Shown here one piece after another: positions 33,791-46,028 of a stretch of DNA of 64,000 nt. The position numbers were made by a program, and so were the translations under genes. Position 1 is the first letter of the stretch. Each line of letters opens with the position of its first letter. The notes below the pieces were generated by a model. That model did not search any database and was not told where the DNA came from. It saw nothing but the letters and a program-made list of their open reading frames with translations. Origin of the DNA: Tolypeutes matacus (Eukaryota > Chordata > Mammalia > Cingulata > Chlamyphoridae); contig JAKSZT010053881.1 of assembly GCA_026826555.1 (NCBI GenBank), forward strand, positions 9,857,485 through 9,921,484, written 5' to 3'.

Positions 33791-36680
33791 AAAAAAAAGA
33801 TACCAACAAAGGAGATTATAAAGAATCAGGGTTTTCCAGAGTGATGAGATGAGAACTCAGAGAACTCAGAAGAGGCTTTCAGATATGGCAATTATGAGGC
33901 CATTATTAACAGTGAAAAAAATAGTTCCAGTAAAAAGTCTTTGTTCATTTATCACTGGGCCTGATTCTAAGCACAGGTAGAAACTGTGTTGCTCAGTGCT
34001 TTGCAGTTTACAAAGCGCTCTCCCCTGGTCACTGCTGACAAAGGAGACTGGATAGAACCCTGTTTCAAGCTCAGTATAGTGCTCCTTAGGTAGGTCTTCA
34101 AACTCCATTCAGTCTCACGACACCTGTAGACATGCTAGTCATTAGGGCAGCATGTACCTTAAAAAAGAAATCCACAGTTTTTCTTAGTAGCATCTTGGAC
34201 AAAAGCTACAACCAACTCTTTTCTCTGACCAAAATGATAATAAGCAGATAAAATGTTATGTTTTTGCTTCTGATTCATCTGTCACCTAGAAAGCCGGCAC
34301 AGAAGCCTCTTGCTACAGGCTGATATATGAAAATTCAGAAAATGCCCAGTAAGCACCAAGCTGGAAGAGAGAACAGGTAGTCAATTGCTATAAGTAATAA
34401 CCATGTTAATAGATGAGACAAGGAATCTGGAAATCTGAGTTTATATATAGTCCTTATTCAATTTAAATGTAAATTACTTTGGAGATAGCAAACTATAATT
34501 GTCTTGAATGAGCCTTCACAAAATTATAGAATATTTTAACTTATATTTTTTTAGTTCAGCATCTTTCAGCATTGTGACATTGTGATTTTTGGTATTTTGG
34601 GCCTGGTTTCAAGATAGGACAATTTTAAAGAGAAAACACAATTTTTACAAGACTCTCCAAAAGTAAGCCACAGGATTATTAATGATAGAGGTGCACAGGA
34701 ACTAGAATATTTATTCATTTATACTTCTCCTTTTTCCACAAAAGGTTTAAGACAACTTAAGACTCTTAGAAAATTGACAGTATATATTTCTATAGTCATT
34801 TACATTTTGTGTTAGGGTCTGAGGAGTGGGGAAGAAATCTTTTTAAGTAAAGATTGAAGGAGAAATATGAGGGAATAAATAAGGTGATAGTATTTTATGT
34901 CTATTTTTTGTTTTTTGTTTTTTGTTTTTCATGGACTCACATTGTTGCCAAGGAATATTCAAAGAAAACCTGTCATTTGGTTAAGCTACTTGGAGGTGGA
35001 GCTAATAGAATCTGGAAGTGTCTTCACTAGTTCCAAAGCACACATAAACTTTATTTGCCCTTTCTGATCAGACACCAGATCTTGTGTGATTTTTCTATCA
35101 GCCCTTCCTCTCACCTGCCAACTACTTGCTATGTATATTGTAGTTCACTGGTTCTTTAAAGCAATTTTAAAGCATTCTATTCCTTCTGCATGTTCATTGA
35201 AGGCTCCGTACCTATCAGGCAGTCAATACCTACAGACAAAGTCCATGAAGTATGAGAACTTGGTATACCATCCAACTCGCTATAAAGAAATCCAGGAGAG
35301 GTGGCAAAAGAATGCATTACATTTCAGTGATTTTCCCAGGTAGAACTCCAGATTTCACTGGACTTTTGGAATCACCTAGTCTCCAGTTCTTGCTATGAAA
35401 TCTCTTCAGGGATAGAGAATTTCCCACCTACTCTGAAAGTCTCAGTCATCTTTGGACAATAATGACAATTTACTTTAACTTTTCCTTTCTGTAGAAGAAG
35501 GCAAAGCAAGTCAGAAATCTGTCCCTCAGAAAACAACAATCACTACTCCAGAATGGCTCTGCTTTCTTGAGCTTTACTGATTTAAATCTGAGTTATTTTA
35601 TTCATATATGATGTACCCAATGGCAATGACTACTGTTAAATAAGAATCTGAAAGAGCTTTGTGGGAAATCTAAGACAATTTGAGGAAAAAGGAATTCTAT
35701 CCCAAAAATTTTTTCCAAGAATGTAACTTGCAAAGGCTCTGTGAAGCATGCTTTCTAGAGCTAAAAATATTTATGAAAATTAAGTTAAAAAATTAATCTT
35801 TGTGATTAGGTTAAATATTGCTCATTTTTTTAAAAAAACATGCTTATTGATCAGATTTCAGTGAAAATTATTTTGTTTCCAGCAAACACAGTCAATTTTT
35901 GGAGGTATTTACAGGTTAGAGGAAACAGTGTATTGTCCTTTATGAACTTGGTATTAAGGGCTTTGCAAGATGTAATTAATTTATTTAGTGTTTTTAAAAT
36001 TAAAATGTTAGTTTTATCCAAAATGTAATATTGTTTTCAATTTATTGCATTTTTATCAGGTGGTATAATTCAAACACTGAATAGAAATTATTTTTTTAAA
36101 GCAATTCTCAACTCTAAGGACTTTTCCACAACTCCCTTTCCCAAGTGAAAAGGTTCGTAAATTTTCTTTCCTTGGAAGAATTGTAGTAGTTTTTGCCAGC
36201 ATGATGAAAAACATGTTGTAGATTCAGGCTTTTAGACTCCATTCCACACTTACCAATATGTTTGATCCTTCAGTCTTTTTCTGATATTTCTCTTCTGGCT
36301 TTGTTAATAAATCCTTTTCTGTCTGGAAGTTTTGTTAAATCACAGAGACCTCATAACCCTCACAAAATTACCTCTGGCAGTTGGGGACACCTGTACCTTC
36401 CCATTTCATGGATATGCATTTAGTATTTCTCATTGTTTCAGACTGGCCCCAATTCTTGGCATTCAGAAGAATTCTCAGGAAAATGTGCTGTTTACACAGT
36501 TTATAACCACCTTCCTTGAAGAGTTACATTTAAAGAATGAAGACCTTGAAAGTTTAACCATCATATTTAGAACTAGCTGTTAATCAGAGTGGTAAGTTGG
36601 ATTGTATTTTACTTAACTGGTTTGTTTTCATTTGTTGCCTGTGTGAATTCTTTTTTCATATTGAAAACTTTAAAAACCAA
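33791..36680. other. AT-rich intergenic DNA, no gene
   Basis: Nearly 2.9 kb without a recognisable repeat or gene. Short open frames (for example 35086-35343, 85 codons) show no known domain. An imperfect (TTTTTTG)n stretch lies at 34902-34927. Confidence 0.45.
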
Positions 36681-37697
36681 GTGCAGTGACAACATCAACA
36701 TTGTGACATAAGACATCCCCTGGGAAAATCTCTCCTCAGAATTAAATAATAAAAGTCCAAAGCCCACTTGCTTAGAGCTCTGAAGTATAATAGTGGCTGG
36801 AGAAGGACTCCACAAACACTGAATTGAAGAAAAACAAACAGAAGCACCAAAATCAGGTAGGAGATTTATATCCCACACCTGCCAGTCTGGACGCCCTCCT
36901 ACTTACTCTGTCCCAGACAACTGAAGAGTCACAAAGAGGCAGCACAGCCCAGGTCCTTCCTGCCATGGATGCAGACTATAGAACCACTCACTACAACAGG
37001 TTAGAAACCCACACATATGCAGGCACGTGGACCTGAATCCATAGTGACCCAGAGAGGAACACAAGTAACTGAGAAGACCCAGTATAAAAGTCTCCCCAGG
37101 GGAGAAAGAGACTGTGGCAGAACTGTTGGTCAAAGGTGCACACACTCCAGTCTCTTATTTGCTGGACCACCTAAATACAAAACAGACCTTTCTCGATTTA
37201 CCCCATTTGGATCCATGGGGGGAGGATGCCCTAATGAGGAGATACAAAAGCCTCACAGGAAAAAAAGGGGGGCAGGGGCTGGGGAACTGAACTGCTGTAA
37301 GACAGGATGGATCCCAGAACTGAAAAGTGTAATGAAAAGGGAGCAGAAGTGAGGGAGAGAATTTAAACAAATCATAAGCTCCAGAGAGAAAATTCATCAC
37401 AAAAACAACGAACAGATCAAGATTCCTGGAGAAGGAGCAAAGAAAATGAAGCTTTCTACAAAAGGTGAAACAATTGTACACAAAAGGGCAATCTTAAAAC
37501 TTGTACCGTGTATCCAGGACAAGAATCAGGTGCAGAAGAGCTAAGGAAACCTAAACAATTAAGCATGGGCTACTCTACAGGTCCAGAATAACTTGGACCG
37601 AACTTCAAAGAATAGCCTTAACACAAATCCAATCAACAAAAAATCCTTGGCAAGTAGGAGAAACTGACCTTCAGAGTTAACACATCAAAATAATCAG

Positions 37698-38660
37698 ATG
37701 CCCAGATATTGGCAAAAAATTACAAGCCTTGCTCAGAAACATAAACAAATGGCTCAGTAAAGGCAACAAATTAAAACTTCAGGGGAAACACAGAATTTGG
37801 AACAACTGATCAAGTAAGTTCAAACAAATCTCCTAAATCAGTTCAAGGCAATGAAGGAAAATATGGATAGAAAGAAACTAATGGTGGATGTAGAGCTAAG
37901 GGATATTAAGAAGACAAGTGAGCATAAAGAATTTGAAAGTTTAAAAAGAAACATTACAGAAATATGGGGAAGAAAGGCACAATAATTGGCATTAAAAATA
38001 CACTAGATGCATAGAAGCAGATTTGAAAAGGCAGTAGAGAGAGTCCGCAAACTAGAAAACAGGACAATTGAAATCATACACTCAGAAGAACAGATAGAGA
38101 AATGAAAGAAAAAATTAGAGCAGTAGCTAAGGGACTTGAGTGACAGTATGAGACATCCAAACATATGCATCATGGGTGCTCCAGAAGGACAAGAAAAAGG
38201 GAAAGGGGCAGAAAGAATATTTGAGGAAATAATGGCCAGAAATTTCCCAACTCTTATGAAAGACATAAATATTCAACAAAAAAGATATGATATGTAATGC
38301 AATATACTCCAGAGAGAATAAACCTACACTGAGACAAATACTGATCAGAATGTCAAATGCTGACATAAAGAGAGAATTCTGAAAGCAGCAAGAGAAAGGC
38401 AATTCGTCACATACAAGGGATCCTAAATAAGACTAAGTGCTGATTTCCCATCAGACACTATGGAGGTGAGAAAGCAGTGATATGATATATTTAAGATACT
38501 GAGAGAAAAACTGCCAGCCCAAAATTCTTTATCAACAAACCATCCTTCAAAAATGATGGAGAGTTTAAAATATTCACAGATAAACAGAAACTGAGTTAGT
38601 CAACAAAAGACCTGCCCTACAAGAATTGCTAAAGGGAATTCTTCAGGTTGAAAGGGAGAG
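37698..38660 (+). pseudogene. L1-D1 ORF1 remnant
   Basis: A start at 37698 gives 'MPRYWQKITSLAQKHKQMAQ', closely like the ORF1 openings in L1-A and L1-B. A charged segment follows, then the C-terminal domain around 38480-38640 ('NDGEFKIFTDKQKL'). Several stops and frame changes. Downstream, a ~480 bp inter-ORF spacer leads to ORF2. Confidence 0.75.
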
Positions 38661-40053
38661 ACAGGAGAGAGTGGCTTGGCATAGTGTGAAAAATTGAAGA
38701 TCTTCAGTAAAGGTACCTAAAAGGGTAAATGCAAAATCCAGTAGTACTGTATCCTCAATATATAACTCTATTCTTTAAGAGTCAGAAGACAGTTGAACAA
38801 AAAAAAGTCATATTTCCTAGTAATGGACACCTAAATTATAAAGAAGTAATGTAGGACAGAAACAACATAAAGAAGGGAAATGGATATGGAAGCAGAGAAT
38901 GTGTATACTGTTGAAACTGAGTTAGTATCTTTTCAAATTAGTAGGTTATGGACAAAGGTGGTGTAATTCAAAGCCCAGGGTAACCACAAAGAAACTATTT
39001 TAAAAATATACAGAAAGAGAAATGAGAACAGGAATCAGTCAGATATATCACAAAAGAATATACAGAAAAGGAGGTTTCAATAACGGAAAAGAGCAACAAA
39101 TAAGATATGATATGTAAAAAAACAGAGTTTGACAAAATGGCTGGAGTACATACTGCCTTTACAGTAATAACACTGAATGTTAATGGATTAAACCCTCCAA
39201 TCAAAAGATACAGTTTTGCAGAATAGGAACAAAAGCACAATGCAACTATATGTTGTTTACAAGAGACTCACCTTAGACCCAAAGACACAAATACGTTGAA
39301 GAAAGAATGCAAACAGATGAATCTGTGCAAATAATAACCAAAAAAGAGCTGGAATAGCTATACAGTTATCAGGCAAAATAGACTTTAAGTCAAAAGCTGG
39401 TATAAGAGACAAAGAAGGATCCTATATATTAATAAAACAGTCAATTCACCAAGAAAAAATGACAAAAATAAATATTTATGCACCTAACCATGGTGCCCAA
39501 AAATAATGAGGGAAACATTGGCAAAACTGAAGGGAGAAATAGACACCTTTACAATAATAGTTGAAGACTTCAATACACCTCGCTTATCAACAGGTAGAAC
39601 ATCTAGACAGAAGATCAATAAGCAAACAAAGAATTTGAATATGATAAATGAACTAGACCTAACAGACATATAGAGAACATTGCACCCCAAAACAGCAGGA
39701 TATACATTTTCTCAAGTACACGTAGTTCATTCCTCAGAAAGACCACATTTTGGGTCACAAAACAAGTCTCAGTAAAATTTAAAAGATGGAATTATACAAA
39801 GCCTCTTACCTGACCACAGTGGAATGAAGCTGGAAATCAATAACAGGAAGAAAACTGAAAAATCCACAAATATATGAAAGTTGGGTAACACACTGTTAAA
39901 CAGAATTCCAAAGAAGACATTACAAGGGAAGTCCATAAATATCTTGAGATGAGTGAAAATGAGAATATAACGTAAAAACTTATGGGATGCAGCAAAGGAA
40001 GTGATGAGAGGGGACATTATAACCATAAATGCTTGCACTAAAAAAGAAGAAAG

Positions 40054-40432
40054 AGGAAAATGGATGTAGCTCAAGGAGTTGGGTGCCCACCTACCACATG
40101 GGAAGTCCCAGGTTCGGTTCCCGGTGCCTCCCAAAGAAGACAAGCAAGACAGCAAGCTGGCGTGATGGGCTGGCACAGCAGGATGACACAACGAGGAGAC
40201 ACAACAAGGAAACACAGTAAGAGACCCAACAAACAGGGAGCAAGGTGGCTCAAGCAATTGGGTGCCTCCCTCCCATGTGGGAGGTCCCAGGTTCAGTTCC
40301 CGGTGCCTCCTAAAATGAAGACAAGCAGACACAGAACACAGCAAAAAGATACAGAGAGTAGACAGCAAGTGCAAACAATGGGGTGGAGGGGAATAAGTAA
40401 AAATAAAATCTTAAAAAAAGAAAAAAAGCTAA
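40054..40432 (+). mobile_element. Dimeric DAS-type SINE (S8)
   Basis: Left unit with 'gatgtagctcaaggagttgg' and B box 'ggttcggttcccgg'; linker with 'gacacaacaaggaaacac'; right unit with 'aggtggctcaagcaattggg' and 'ggttcagttcccgg'. It ends 'aataaaatctt' plus A-rich tail. It interrupts the L1-D1 ORF2 endonuclease-RT spacer, with A/G-rich short duplications around 'aaaaagaagaaa' that are hard to delimit. The B boxes are well kept, suggesting moderate age. Confidence 0.85.
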
Positions 40433-41054
40433 AATCAAAGATCTAATTGTACACCTGGTGGAAACAGAACAACAAATTAAACCCAAAAAAATAAACAGCA
40501 GAAATAAATGAAATATAGAATAAAAAATAGTAGAATTACCAAAACCAAAAGTTGATTCTTTGAAATGATCAATAAAAATGGCATACTGTTAGCTAGACCG
40601 ATTAAAAAAAAAAAAAAAAGGCACAAATAAATAAAATCACAAATTAGAGGGACACATTACTACTGACCTCACAATAATAAAAAGGTTCATAAGAGGATAT
40701 TATGAGCAACTCTGCCAAAAAATTAGACAACCCAGATGAAATGACCAAATTCTTAGAAACACATGAACAAACTATACTGACTCTAGAAGAAAAAAACAAC
40801 AGAAAATCTCAACAAACCAGTTATGAGGAAAGAGAATCAGTGATCAAAAATCTCCTAACAAAGAAGAGCCCAGGACCAGAGGGCTTCACAGGTGAATTCT
40901 ACCAAGCATGCCAAGAACAATTAATACCAATCCTGCTCAGACTCTTCCAAAACACTGAACAGAAGGGATCACCACCTAACTCTTTCTATGAGGCCAACAT
41001 CACCCTAATACCAAAACTAGATAAAGATATTACAAGAAAAAAAGTTACAGAACA

Positions 41055-41077
41055 AAACAAAAAAAAGAAAAAAAAAT
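41055..41077 (+). mobile_element. Tail-only retroinsertion of 23 bp
   Basis: An A-rich 23-bp insert within the ORF2 coding path, flanked by a perfect 11-bp duplication gttacagaaca (41044-41054 and 41078-41088). The other L1 copies have just one copy of this segment. It seems to be the poly-A tail of an extremely 5'-truncated element. Confidence 0.7.
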
Positions 41078-41815
41078 GTTACAGAACATTTTCTCTTATG
41101 AATATAAATGCAAAAATCCTCAACAAAATACTAGTAAATAAAATCCAACAGCACATTAAGATCACCATTATCAAGTGGAATTTATCCCAGGTATGCAAGG
41201 ATATTTGAACATAAGAAAATCAATTAATAAAATGCACAACATTAACAAAATGAAGGAGGATAATCACATGATCATCTCAATTGACACAGAAAAGACATTT
41301 GACAAAATCTAGCATCCTTTCTTGTTTAAAAAAAAAAAAAAAAAAAAAAAAACTCTTAGACTAGGAATAGAAGAAAACTTCCTCAGCATGATAAAGGACA
41401 TATATGAAAAACCCAGTTAACATCATACTCAATGGTGAAAGACTGAAAGCTTCCCCTCTAAGATCGGGAATAAGACAAGGATGCCCACTGTCACCACTCT
41501 TATTCAACATTGTGTTGGAAGTTGTTGCTAGATCAGTTAGACAAGAAAAAGAAAGAAAAGGCATGAAAATTGGAAAGGAAAAAGTAAAACTCACTATTTA
41601 CAGATGACATGATCCTATATATAGAAAGTCCAAAAATAGCTACAACAAAGCTACTAGAGCTAACAAAGGAATTCAGCAAAGTGGTAGAGTAAAAAAATCC
41701 ACACACAAAAATCAGTAGTGATTCTATATACTAGTAATGAGCAATCTGAGGAGGAAGTCAGGAAAAAAATTCTATTTACAACAGCGACTAAAAGAATCAA
41801 ACTGCACCCAGCAAC

Positions 41816-42132
41816 CGCGGTGTGGGCACTTGGCTCAGGAGGCTCACGGAGTGCGGTAATGGTGGAGCCCTCGGACAGGGGACATGAAGTACTACACGCT
41901 AGAGGAGATCAAGAAGCACAACCACAGCAAGAGCAACTGGAACATTGTGCACTACAAGGTGTGCGATCTGACCAAGTTTCTGGAGGAGTATCCCAGTGGG
42001 GAGGAAGTCTTAAGGGAACAAGCTGGAAGAGATATTACAGAAAATTTTGAGGATGTGGAGTACTCTACAGATGCTAGAGAACTGTCCAAAACATATATTA
42101 TCAGGGAGCTTCATCCAGATGACAAATCAAAG
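41816..42132 (+). pseudogene. Cytochrome b5 (CYB5A) processed pseudogene, 3'-truncated
   Basis: The ATG at 41859 is followed by a 1-bp insertion before 41884. From there 83 codons follow the soluble haem domain of microsomal cytochrome b5: '[19 protein letters not shown]', '[20 protein letters not shown]', '[20 protein letters not shown]'. No introns interrupt it, so it is a retrocopy, and it keeps about 40 bp of 5' untranslated sequence. The C-terminal membrane anchor is absent because the copy switches to L1 at about 42132. Both axial haem ligands are lost: HPGG reads YPSG (Tyr at 41989-41991) and GHSTDA reads EYSTDA (Tyr at 42061-42063). The functional protein donates electrons in lipid desaturation and P450 reactions at the ER; this copy could not. 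Confidence 0.9.
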
Positions 42133-42573
42133 AAGAGATGGCACCATCAAAAGGGCTACATACTGTATGGCTCCATAGATATAACATTGTGGAAAAGGCA
42201 AAATTATAGCAACAATGAAAAGATCAGTGGTCACCAAGGGTCCAGGGAGAGAGGAGTATGATTGGGTGGGGCACAGGGGAGTTTTAGGGCAATGGAACTA
42301 TTTTGAATGATAACATAACAGTGGAAACATGGCATTGTGCATTTGTCAAAACGCACAGTACTACAACACAGAGAGTGAACCCTAATGTAAACTGTGGGCT
42401 TTAGTCAATGGGCATTTATCAATATTTTTTCATCAATTGTAACAAATATACCACACTAATCCAAGATGTTGATAGTTGGGGAAGCTCGGGGAGGGAGATA
42501 ATATGGAAACTCTGTACTTTCTGAGCAATTTTTCTGTAAACCTAAGCATATGAAAATAAGTTTATTATTTAAA
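41816..42573 (+). mobile_element. Chimeric retroinsertion: CYB5A mRNA 5' part + L1 3' end
   Basis: CYB5A-derived sequence (41816 to about 42132) changes directly into L1 3' terminal sequence (about 42133-42573, including 'gagtgaaccctaatgtaaac' and a final A-run). The pair is flanked by an 8-bp duplication ccagcaac (41808-41815 and, at the far side, 44931-44938 or 42577-42584, since L1-D2 later inserted at this point and copied it). Full 5' end of one RNA plus 3' end of L1 is the arrangement produced by template switching during L1 reverse transcription. Confidence 0.65.
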
Positions 42574-42585
42574 AAACCAGCAACA

Positions 42586-44926
42586 AAATTGAAGAGGATG
42601 GAAAATTACCCAACACATTTTATGAAGCCAACATCACCCTAATACCAAAGCCAGATAAAGATTCCACAAGAAAAGAAAATTACAGACCAATCTCTCTCAT
42701 GAACATAGATGCAAAAATTCTCAACAAAATACTTGCAAATAGAATCCAACAGCATATCAAAAGACTTATACATCACGACCAAGTGGGATTTATCCCTGGT
42801 ATGCAAGGCTGGTTCAACATAAGAAAATCAATCAATGTAATACACCACATTAACAAATTGAAGGAAAAAAACCACATGATCATCTCAATAGATGCAGAAA
42901 AGGCATTCGACAAAATCCAACATCCTTTTTTGATAAAAATACTTCAAAAGATAGGAATAAAAGGAAAATTCCTCAATATGATAAAAGGCATATATGAAAA
43001 ACCCACAGCCAACATCATACTCAATGGGGAAAGGTTGAAAGCTTTCCCTCTAAGATCAGGAACAAGACAAGGATGCCCACTGTCACCATTGTTACTCAAC
43101 ATTGTACTAGAAGTTCTAGCTAGGGCAATTAGACAAGACAAAAAAATTAAAGGCGTCCAAATAGGAAAAGAGGAAGTAAAACTCTCACTGTTTGCGGATG
43201 ACATTATCCTGTATTTAGAAAATCCTGAAGTATCCACAACAAAGCTACTTGAACTAATAAATGAGTTCAGCAAAGTGGCAGGATGCAAGATCAACACGCA
43301 AAAATCAGTAATGTTTTTGTACACTAGTACTGAACAATCTGAGGAGGAAATTAGGAAGAAAATTCCGTTTTCAATAGCAACAAAAAGACTCAAATACCTA
43401 GGAGTTAATTTAACCAAGGAAGTACAGGACCTATATGCAGAAAATTACAAAACAATGCTAAAAGAAATTTTAAAAGACCTAAACAAATGGGAAGACATTC
43501 TGTGTTCATGGATTGGAAGAATAAATATCGTGCAGATGTCAATCTTGCCCAAACTGACTTATAGATTCAATGCAATACCAATCAAAATCCCAACAGCTTA
43601 CTTTACAGAATTAAAGAAGGCAATTACCAAATTCATCTGGAAGGGTAAGTGCACCCGAATAGCCAAAAGTATTCTAAAAAGAAGAGCAATGTGGGAGGAA
43701 TTTCACTGCCTGGCCCTGAAACATACTACAAAGCTACAGTGGTCAAAACAGCATGGTACTGGCATAAAGATAGACATATCGATCAGTGGAATAGAATTGA
43801 GAATCCAGAAATACACCCTCACCTATACAGTCAACTGGTTTTTGACAAACCTACCAAGCCCACGCTGATGGGAAAAAACAGTCTCTTCAACAAATGGTGT
43901 TGGGAGAACTGGATATCTATAACCAAAAGAATGAAAGAGGACCCCTATCTCACCCCCTATACAAGAATCAACTCAGAATGGATCAAAGATCTAAATATAA
44001 AAGCCAGGGCCATAAAACTACTAGAAGAAAATGTAGGGAAACATCTTCAAGACCTTGTAGTAGGTGGTGGTTTCTTGGACCTCACACCCAAAGCACGTGC
44101 AACAAAAGAAAAAGTAGATAAATGGGACCTCCTCAAAATTCAACACTTTTGCACCTCACAGGACTTTGTCAGAAGGGTAAAAGGCAGCCAACTCAATGGG
44201 AAAAAAATATTTGGAAATCATATATCTGATAAGGGTTTAATATCCAGGATATATAAAGAGATGGTACAACTCAACAATAAAAAGACAAATGACCCAATTT
44301 AAAAATGGGCAAAGACTTGAATAGACATTTCTCCGAAGAAGAAATACAAATGGCAAAAAACACATGAAGAAATGCTCAACATCACTCATGATTAGGGAAA
44401 TGCAAATCAAAACTACAATGAGATATCATTTCACACCTATCAGAATGGCCACTATTAAAAAGACAGAGAACTACAAGTGTTGGAGAGGATGTGGAGAGAT
44501 TGGAACACTTCTTCACTGTTGATGGGAATGCAGGATGGTACAACCACAATGGAGGACTGTTTGGCAGTTCCTAAAGAACTTGAATATAGACTTGCCATGT
44601 GACCCTGCAATACCACTACTGGGTATATACCCAGAAGAACTGAGAGCAGTGACACGAACAGACATCTGCACACCTATGTAGCAACATTATTCACCATTGC
44701 CAAAAGCTGGAAACAACCCAGGTGTCCATCAACAGACGAATGGATAAACAAACTGTGGTCTATTCACACGATGGAATATTATGCAGCTGTAAGAAGAAAT
44801 GAAGTCATAAAGCATATGGCAACATGGATGAACCTGGAGGGCATTATGTTGAGTGAAGCAAGCTAGACACAAAAGGACAAATACTGTATGAATGCGTTAC
44901 TATGAACCAAAAAAAAACAAACAAAC
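42586..44926 (+). mobile_element. L1-D2, 5'-truncated young LINE-1
   Basis: Flanked by a perfect 12-bp duplication aaaccagcaaca (42574-42585 and 44927-44938). It starts inside ORF2 just before RT and ends in an A-rich tail (44908-44926). The 3' untranslated region is almost missing: poly-A follows shortly after 'ggacaaatactgtatg', whereas L1-D1 and L1-E continue for several hundred bases. Least decayed L1 of the window, hence probably among the youngest insertions. It landed at the tail/target junction of the CYB5A-L1 chimera. Confidence 0.9.
42588..44681 (+). pseudogene. L1-D2 ORF2 fragment, reverse transcriptase nearly intact
   Basis: One open frame runs from 42588 to 43868. It covers the RT domain: '[20 protein letters not shown]', '[20 protein letters not shown]', '[15 protein letters not shown]', '[18 protein letters not shown]', and the active site F-A-D-D at 43191-43202. 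At about 43696 a short deletion (4 bp by comparison with the repeat pattern GGGAGGGAGG) shifts the frame. The protein continues at 43694-44302 with '[18 protein letters not shown]'. An in-frame stop follows 'NDPI', after which the C-terminal Cys-rich segment ('CWRGCGEIG', 'HCWWEC') can be read near 44480-44560. The endonuclease is missing, so the copy is inactive, but it records a recently active family. Confidence 0.9.
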
Positions 44927-44938
44927 AAACCAGCAACA

Positions 44939-45648
44939 TAAACAAAAACCTGTGAACTATGAGAGGACAGTACAGCTGCCCATTCTCTCAGCTTAAAGAA
45001 TATCATTCCAAAGAGGTTCTTAGTTTTGCTGGATCTAAAGTTTTTAAAATTCCTCATTCAGAGGTATAAGCTGTTTATGTACTCTTCTAAGGAAATGTTG
45101 ACTATAATTTTGGAGGGAAAAAAATAAATTTGAAGAAAATATTTGGTATCTGATATTCAAAGAAATTTAGCTATAGTGAGTGAGCCACAAGGAGTTCTGG
45201 TAAACTCTGTTCATTTTCTCATTGGTAGCTCTAGCTGGACTGATTCAGGATTCTACTCTTCCTTTTATTATTCTCTGCCCTGTATTTTTTTTTTTTTCTT
45301 TTAAACATGGAAACTTGAGGGATTAATTTATTATACACAAAGTACTTTGGTAGTGAGCTATGATTATGCATGTTTCCAATGGCATATTAGCCAAATGGTG
45401 AGCAATTGAATTCTTCAGAAAGAACTAAAGCACGTTGGAAAGGAAGTAACAGAATAGATTTTGGTAATCAATGGCATGCATCACCCTTTTCTCTTTGTCA
45501 CTGAAAGAGTGAATGTAGGGTAGGAGTGGGGAAGGGCGACTGTATTGCAAGTGAAAAATTATATTTGACTAGATATAACCTTCTAATCAAATATTAATAA
45601 GCATATGCCTGGAACAAAAAAAAAATCATGGTATGACACAAGAATAGA
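44939..45648. other. Unexplained 0.7 kb block inside L1-D1
   Basis: Sequence between the CYB5A-L1 / L1-D2 insertion and the next L1-D1 piece that matches neither L1, SINE nor LTR patterns in this window. It has no long open frame, a T-run near 45288 and an 'aataaa' near 45123. It replaces about 480 bp of expected ORF2. It could be unique DNA, with the flanking L1 pieces being separate elements, or it could be filler from an insertion-associated deletion. Confidence 0.5.
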
Positions 45649-45717
45649 TTTATAGACAAATGCCATTGAATTGAGAGGTCAGAAATAGACCCTCACATGT
45701 ATAGCCAGTTGATTTTT

Positions 45718-46028
45718 TTAAGGTTTATTTATTTATTTATTTTACTTTTATTCATTTTGAGCCCCCCTCCCCCTCCTCTTTTGCTGTTTTGTGTCCATGC
45801 GCTGGGCAATTCTCTGTGTCTGTTTCCTGCCCTCTCTTCTCATCCTCCTCCTGTCTTCACCAGGATTCGATCGTAGGGACCTACGATATGGGAGAGAGGC
45901 GTTCTGCCATCTGTGCCACCTCAGTTCCTGGTTTTTTTCAGCGCGTCTCATCTTGGCTCTCTCCTGTTACGTCGTCATCTTGCTGTGTGGTTCAGCGGGG
46001 CCTGGCAGCACACCTGCGCACAGGGTCA
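45718..46028 (-). mobile_element. DAS-type SINE (S9), 5'-truncated dimer, 18-bp TSD
   Basis: Perfect duplication tatagccagttgattttt (45700-45717 and 46029-46046). Reversed tail with 'tttatttatttatttatttt', then the right unit ('aggattcgatcgtaggg', 'atctgtgccacctcagt') and linker ('gcggggcctggcagcaca'). The left tRNA unit is missing, so the copy was 5'-truncated on insertion. It lies in the L1-D1 ORF2 C-terminal part. Confidence 0.9.

Noticed and set aside
39769..40374. 201-codon minus-strand frame
   Set aside because: Antisense of L1-D1 ORF2 joined to antisense of SINE S8.
42060..42261. CYB5A copy as an expressed short isoform gene
   Set aside because: No introns, frameshift after the start codon, both haem ligands lost, anchor missing and L1 sequence at the 3' end, so it is a pseudogene.
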